From Cytophagales bacterium (GTDB lineage Bacteria; Bacteroidota; Bacteroidia; Cytophagales; Cyclobacteriaceae): 27,831 bases of DNA. Below the pieces are notes generated by a model. It saw nothing but the letters and a program-made list of their open reading frames with translations. It was not told where the DNA came from and did not search any database. The translations under genes and the position numbers were made by a program. Where the stretch lies: NCBI GenBank assembly GCA_027317105.1, contig DAHVFH010000070.1, positions 1-27,831 on the forward strand, written 5' to 3'. Below, in pieces: positions 24,237 to 27,831 of this stretch. The first letter of the stretch is position 1, and each line of letters opens with the position of its first letter.

Positions 24237-24262
24237 GCCGGATATTCTCCGGCCTTTTTTTA
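24237..24262 (+). terminator. Rho-independent terminator after paralogue B
   Basis: GCCGGA (24237-24242), loop TATTC (24243-24247), TCCGGC (24248-24253) and then C plus seven T's (24254-24261). This is a perfect 6-bp GC-rich stem with a T-run, located 55 bases after the paralogue B stop. Confidence 0.85.
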
Positions 24263-24389
24263 TTCTATAACACTCCATGTGACAGGTTAATTTATAATTT
24301 AAGATTTGGATGAAGTTTGAATACCTGTTAAACTTTTAGCTGAAAAAAAGTCATATTTGTTCAACAAAACAAATTGAATATACCGTTCT

Positions 24390-25448
24390 ATGGAAGAGAC
24401 CATAAAAGCAGTGGACGCAAAATATGATGCACAAAAGCTGGCATTTGGTCCGATCTATTTTCACTGTATCGTAGCATTACGCGATCTGGGAATCTTAGAA
24501 TACATCTACAAAAATAGAAATGGTGTTTCCATAAAAGCTATCTGCAGCGACCTGACCCTGACCGATTACGGGGTTCGGGTATTGCTGGAAGCGGCCCAAA
24601 TTGCCGAAGTTGTTCAGTACCTTGATCCTGACACCGTTAAGCTTACTAAAATTGGCTTCTATCTCCTCAAAGACGAATTAACAAATGCGAACATCAATTT
24701 TGTGAAAGATGTGTGCTACAACGGCACTAAATATTTAACCGAAAGCATAAAAAATGGCAAACCGGAAGGGTTAAAAGTATTTGGGAAATGGGATACCGTC
24801 TACGAAGGACTGTCGCAATTGCCCGAAGAAGTGAAAAAATCGTGGTTCGAATTTGATCATTTCTATTCTGATGACGCGTTCCCTTTTGCCTTGGATATTT
24901 TATTTGAGACCAAGCCCAAATACATTTTCGATATTGGTGGAAATACTGGGAAGTGGTCATTGGCTTGTTGTCAATATGACCCTGAGGTAAAGATCAAAAT
25001 TCTAGATCTACCCGGCCAATTGAATGTAGCCCGCAAGAATATAGAAAACCACAATTTTTCCCATCGCATAGATTTCCATCAAATCAACTTATTGGATACG
25101 TTTCAAAAAATACCTCAGGGCGCTGACGTCATTTGGATGAGCCAATTTTTGGATTGCTTTTCGAATGAAGAAACGGTGCAAATTTTGAGAAATGTTTATC
25201 AGGCTGCCAATGAAAACACCACCATATTTATTATGGAACCTTTTCTTGACAATCAGAATTATCCGGCTGCCGAATATTGCCTCGCTGCCACTTCTTTGTA
25301 TTTTACTGCAATTGCTAACGGCAACAGCAAAATGTTCAACTTGCAAGTCATGCTAGAACTCATCAAAGAAGCAGGGCTTTATGTGGAGGAAGAGTATCCA
25401 TTAATCGGTCATAGTTTTCACACGATCCTCAAGTGTAAAAAACAGTAA
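24390..25448 (+). CDS. SAM-dependent methyltransferase, O-methyltransferase-2 type fold
   Basis: The 352-residue protein has an N-terminal winged-helix dimerisation domain (~10-95, GISVKAIC-like 'NGVSIKAICSDLTLTDYGVRVLLEAA') and a C-terminal class I methyltransferase domain with the glycine-rich SAM loop DIGGNTGKW at 181-189 and acidic residue D in KILDLPGQ near 205. The family includes enzymes that methylate small phenolic or polyketide products. The position where many members have the catalytic His (HDW motif) reads FLDCFS here, with Asp255 in the place of His, so it may not use the standard base or may methylate C, N or another atom. It lies between the terminator and the caspase-like gene; its connection to either side is not proven. 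A short leader follows the terminator. Confidence 0.88.
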   Translation: MEETIKAVDAKYDAQKLAFGPIYFHCIVALRDLGILEYIYKNRNGVSIKAICSDLTLTDYGVRVLLEAAQIAEVVQYLDPDTVKLTKIGFYLLKDELTNANINFVKDVCYNGTKYLTESIKNGKPEGLKVFGKWDTVYEGLSQLPEEVKKSWFEFDHFYSDDAFPFALDILFETKPKYIFDIGGNTGKWSLACCQYDPEVKIKILDLPGQLNVARKNIENHNFSHRIDFHQINLLDTFQKIPQGADVIWMSQFLDCFSNEETVQILRNVYQAANENTTIFIMEPFLDNQNYPAAEYCLAATSLYFTAIANGNSKMFNLQVMLELIKEAGLYVEEEYPLIGHSFHTILKCKKQ

Positions 25449-25562
25449 TACAATATGTTTGGCCAGATTATCAGGCTTTGCCTCACTCCTGTTAGGGGAA
25501 GTCAACTTCTCGCCCAAAAATGGCTAGCACCTGCCTGCCCTCCTTTTTAATTTTAATATTGC

Positions 25563-25570
25563 TAAATTTG
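25563..25570 (+). promoter_or_regulatory. Putative -7 element before the caspase-like gene
   Basis: TAAATTTG fits TAnnTTTG exactly, 34 bases ahead of ATG 25605. No good -33 TTG is seen, so confidence is partial. It implies separate transcription from the methyltransferase. Confidence 0.42.
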
Positions 25571-25604
25571 CCTTACTTCTATTCATCCATAAAAATAAGC
25601 CGAT

Positions 25605-27134
25605 ATGAAATCATCGCTGAAATTTCTCACGGTAGTGCTTACCCTGCACTTCTCTACCACTTTGTTTGCTCAGCAAGCTGAGGATATTTTTAGCCCTACC
25701 TTACCCGTCACCTGGCTAGGGCTCGATTTTACAGGCGCGAAGTTTGTTGGCCCACCCAAAGAATTTGGCCCTGCTGCGAATTACAAAACCTTGATGGCCT
25801 CGTGGAATAAGATCATGGAAAATGAGTACAAAAAATTTGACATTAAACGCTTTTTCCGAAAGAAAGAGGTGACCATGCAATTTTCGCAAGTTTACAAAAA
25901 TAATGAAGCATTGGACTTTGCATCCTTGATCACTGAGAAAGACGGAAGTGAGGCATTATCAAAAAATAAAATTCAGGAGATAGTAAGTTCTTACGATTTT
26001 AATGGCATGAGTGGATTAGGACTAATATTTAATGTGGAGAGTTTTAATAAGGAAAAGAAAATTAGTGAGATTTGGATTACCTTCATTAATCTAAGTTCGC
26101 AAGAAGTTATTTTCACCGAGAAAAGAATTGGTCGGCCCGGAGGGGCTGGGCTCAGGAACTATTGGGCGAACTCCGTCTTCAATATGATGGAAGAAATCAA
26201 TAGGAAAGATTGGAATCGGTGGGCAACCGGAAATTTCAAATTGCAAAATGCCACCTATGCCAATAACAAACATCCCGAGAACGCAAACAATCAGCGCGAT
26301 GTCACTACCACAAATGTCCCCACCAAGGGCGTGCCAACCTCAACAAAATTACCGGTAACATCCGATAACATTAATGAAGCGAAAGTAAGCAATGCACTGG
26401 CCGCCAGTAAATCGGTGACTCCAGGCGGAAAATATTATGCATTACTTATTGGTGTATCCAAATATCAGGATAATCGGCTCGATCTCGATAACCCCGTGAA
26501 AGACGCACGAAAAATAAAACAAGTGCTTACGGAAGAATATCACTTTGAACCCAACGATGCAATTTTGCTTGAGAACCCTACTCGTGGTGATATTTTCTCA
26601 GCGCTGTATAAATTGAGAACTAAAATAACCACCAACGACAACCTCCTGATATTTTATGCCGGCCATGGTTATTGGGATGAAAAAATCAGACAAGGCTATT
26701 GGTGGCCTCGCGATGCCAATGCCTCCGATCCCAGCAACTGGCTTTCGAACAGTGACCTCCGAGAGCAATTGCGAGGTATCAGTTCTGCGCATACACTGCT
26801 TGTAAGTGACGCCTGCTTTAGCGGTGGTCTTTTCCGCACACGCGACCCAAGTATCAAAACCGCCTCCATTGATTATCAAATGCTTTACAAAATGCCGAGT
26901 CGTAGGGCCATTACCAGTGGCACGTTAACTGCCGTGCCCGATCGCTCCGTGTTTGTTGAATTTTTTCTAAAGCGTTTAAATCAAAATACGGATCAGTTTT
27001 TGCCGGCTCAACAACTTTTTAACAATATCCGGTTAGCCATTATAAATAACAGCGCGACCGTCCCACAAGAAGGTGTGATTGCCGAAACGGGCGATGAGGG
27101 TGGAGACTTTATCTTTCAGAAGAAGAAGAATTAA
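25605..27134 (+). CDS. Exported caspase-fold (C14-like) peptidase fused to the paralogue A/B domain
   Basis: The 509-residue protein has a signal peptide (MKSSLKFLTVVLTLHFSTTLFAQ), then a domain of ~175 residues (about 30-205) that is a divergent third copy of the paralogue A/B domain: WLGLDFTGAKFVGP, WNK, SGLGLIFNVE, and LRNYWANSVFNMMEE. A low-complexity N/T/K-rich linker (~210-275) leads to a caspase-like domain (~280-500): YYALLIGVSKYQDNRLDLDNPVKDARKIKQVL, YAGHGYWDE with catalytic His354, and VSDACFSGG with catalytic Cys404. Both catalytic residues of the family are in place, so it should be an active cysteine peptidase of clan CD, usually cleaving after Arg, Lys or Asp. The fusion of an unknown exported domain to a caspase is the key feature. 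It is followed 3 bases later by a GTG-started gene. Confidence 0.92.
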   Translation: MKSSLKFLTVVLTLHFSTTLFAQQAEDIFSPTLPVTWLGLDFTGAKFVGPPKEFGPAANYKTLMASWNKIMENEYKKFDIKRFFRKKEVTMQFSQVYKNNEALDFASLITEKDGSEALSKNKIQEIVSSYDFNGMSGLGLIFNVESFNKEKKISEIWITFINLSSQEVIFTEKRIGRPGGAGLRNYWANSVFNMMEEINRKDWNRWATGNFKLQNATYANNKHPENANNQRDVTTTNVPTKGVPTSTKLPVTSDNINEAKVSNALAASKSVTPGGKYYALLIGVSKYQDNRLDLDNPVKDARKIKQVLTEEYHFEPNDAILLENPTRGDIFSALYKLRTKITTNDNLLIFYAGHGYWDEKIRQGYWWPRDANASDPSNWLSNSDLREQLRGISSAHTLLVSDACFSGGLFRTRDPSIKTASIDYQMLYKMPSRRAITSGTLTAVPDRSVFVEFFLKRLNQNTDQFLPAQQLFNNIRLAIINNSATVPQEGVIAETGDEGGDFIFQKKKN

Positions 27135-27137
27135 CAC

Positions 27138-27551
27138 GTGGAAAAACACTTTGCGCTTACCGATCGTGAATTTGAAGATCAATTTTCCAAAGGAATTCTT
27201 GACCCAGGACTCTTTAGCCATGAAGCTCATCTCCGGCTCGCCTGGATACATGTTACCCAGTATGGCATCGACCAAGCCATAAAAAATATCCGAACCCAAC
27301 TGATTCGATTTGTAGAATCCCTTGATGCCGCAAATAAGTACAATGACACTGTAACGGTAGCAGCCGTTCGAGCCGTTTATCGTTTTATAAGAAAATCTAA
27401 GACAACCAACTTTAAAGATTTTATTCATGAAAACCCACGGCTAAAAACCCATTTCAAAGAGCTGTTAAGTTTTCATTACCGCACCGACATCTTTAGTTCG
27501 GAACAAGCAAAGAAAGAATACCTGGAGCCGGAGTTGCTTCCGTTTGACTAA
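27138..27551 (+). CDS. Small conserved protein of unknown function
   Basis: The 137-residue protein begins with GTG 27138, three bases after the caspase gene's stop, so it is likely co-transcribed. It contains the recognisable SHEAHLRLAWIHVTQYGIDQAI (residues ~27-48) and a helical remainder (TVTVAAVRAVYRFIRKSKTTNFKDFI, HFKELLSFHYRTDIFSSEQAKKEYLEPELLPFD). I recall that short proteins with the same 'HEAHLRLAW' and 'LSFHYRTDIF' motifs occur in many bacteria without a known role. His residues in SHEAH and HLRLAW could bind a metal or substrate, but this is not established. No signal peptide, so it would act in the cytoplasm, unlike its upstream neighbour. It is convergent with the GNAT gene downstream. 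Confidence 0.72.
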   Translation: MEKHFALTDREFEDQFSKGILDPGLFSHEAHLRLAWIHVTQYGIDQAIKNIRTQLIRFVESLDAANKYNDTVTVAAVRAVYRFIRKSKTTNFKDFIHENPRLKTHFKELLSFHYRTDIFSSEQAKKEYLEPELLPFD

Positions 27552-27568
27552 TCAATGTCAAGACGAAA

Positions 27569-27831
27569 TCATTTTTCGAAAGGTTTTTCAAAGCAAACAC
27601 TATTCTCAATATTTTCATATTGGCCATAGTTGGGAATAATGGCATACCCATTTTTCTTGTAGAGATTAATGGCTTCAGGCTGATTCTTCCCCGTCTCCAA
27701 AACACACTTTGAATAGTTCATTTCGACCGCCCATTTCTCAAGTTCTATCAAAATGGTTGACGCAATTCCCTTTCCACGCTGGCCGGGCTCTACGTACATT
27801 CGCTTAACTTCCATCGCCTTTTTGGAAAACT
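27569..27831 (-). CDS. GNAT family N-acetyltransferase (5' truncated by window)
   Basis: The minus-strand frame runs to the window edge: residues FSKKA precede MEVKRMYVEP, so ATG 27814 is internal. The visible 86-87 residues hold the acetyl-CoA binding motif A, EPGQRGKGIA (R/Q-x-x-G-x-G/A), followed by STILIELEKWAVEMNYSKCVLETG and motif B, NLYKKNGYAIIPNYGQYENIENSVCFEKPF, typical of GNAT acetyltransferases with a 'GY..I' end. The protein transfers an acetyl group to an amine, but the acceptor cannot be told. It is convergent with the gene at 27138-27551, ending 17 bases from its stop. The N-terminus and start lie outside the window. Confidence 0.88.
   Translation of the reverse strand, partial: FSKKAMEVKRMYVEPGQRGKGIASTILIELEKWAVEMNYSKCVLETGKNQPEAINLYKKNGYAIIPNYGQYENIENSVCFEKPFEK

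Noticed and set aside
1..27831. Insertion sequences, phage integrase, tRNA or rRNA genes
   Set aside because: No transposase, integrase, inverted terminal repeat or recognisable RNA gene was seen.

Overview
The window looks like the chromosome of a member of the Bacteroidota, probably Cytophagales-like. Reasons: AT-leaning composition, A/T-rich leaders without strong Shine-Dalgarno sites, several -7 boxes of the Bacteroidota type TAnnTTTG, many short exported proteins whose signal peptides end in A-x-(S/F/A)-Q, and families typical of this phylum (FtsX/MacB permeases without a linked ATPase, ECF sigma factor with DGPF proteins, exported CHAT and caspase-fold proteins). No tRNA, rRNA, CRISPR array or insertion sequence was seen. 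The taxon is an inference.

Layout. 1-2412: the tail of an HsdR-N-type nuclease-domain protein cut by the window edge, then an SF1 (Upf1/IGHMBP2-like) helicase. 2437-2970: a decayed type II toxin-antitoxin pair, the only clearly broken locus. 2984-4833: small exported protein, NUDIX hydrolase and Sua5/TsaC, tightly packed. 4968-11647: D-2-hydroxyacid dehydrogenase, FtsX permease, exported TPR/beta-propeller protein, ACMSD-type decarboxylase and an exported protein with a DnaJ-like zinc ribbon. 11682-13270: TrhO (tRNA uridine hydroxylase) overlapped closely by a MogA/MoaB-type gene that has no ATG/GTG/TTG start. 13310-14290: membrane-anchored M23 peptidase. 14361-17929: an outer-membrane-barrel-like protein and an exported TPR-CHAT protein whose start and stop codons overlap. 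17975-20245 (minus): Tex. 20559-22566: two DGPF (YciI-like) proteins followed by an ECF42-type sigma factor. 22768-27551: tandem exported paralogues of unknown function, a SAM methyltransferase, then an exported caspase-fold protein whose N-terminal half is a divergent copy of the same unknown domain, followed by a small conserved gene. 27569-27831 (minus): a GNAT acetyltransferase cut by the window edge.

How genes may work together. The most interesting part is 22768-27134. An exported domain occurs twice alone (the copies about 70% identical by hand alignment) and once fused to a caspase-like peptidase with an intact His354/Cys404 dyad. The stand-alone copies could be partners, inhibitors, decoys or substrates of the protease; none of this is proven. 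A second exported clan-CD-type candidate, the TPR-CHAT protein (His744/Cys789), lies about 8 kb away, paired with a barrel-like protein. The toxin-antitoxin relic shows a single base change that both removes the toxin ATG and makes an early antitoxin stop, in addition to frameshifts in each gene. Start codons were reassigned from homology where the longest open frame overextended (dehydrogenase, ACMSD, Tex, barrel protein, CHAT protein, second paralogue, NUDIX).
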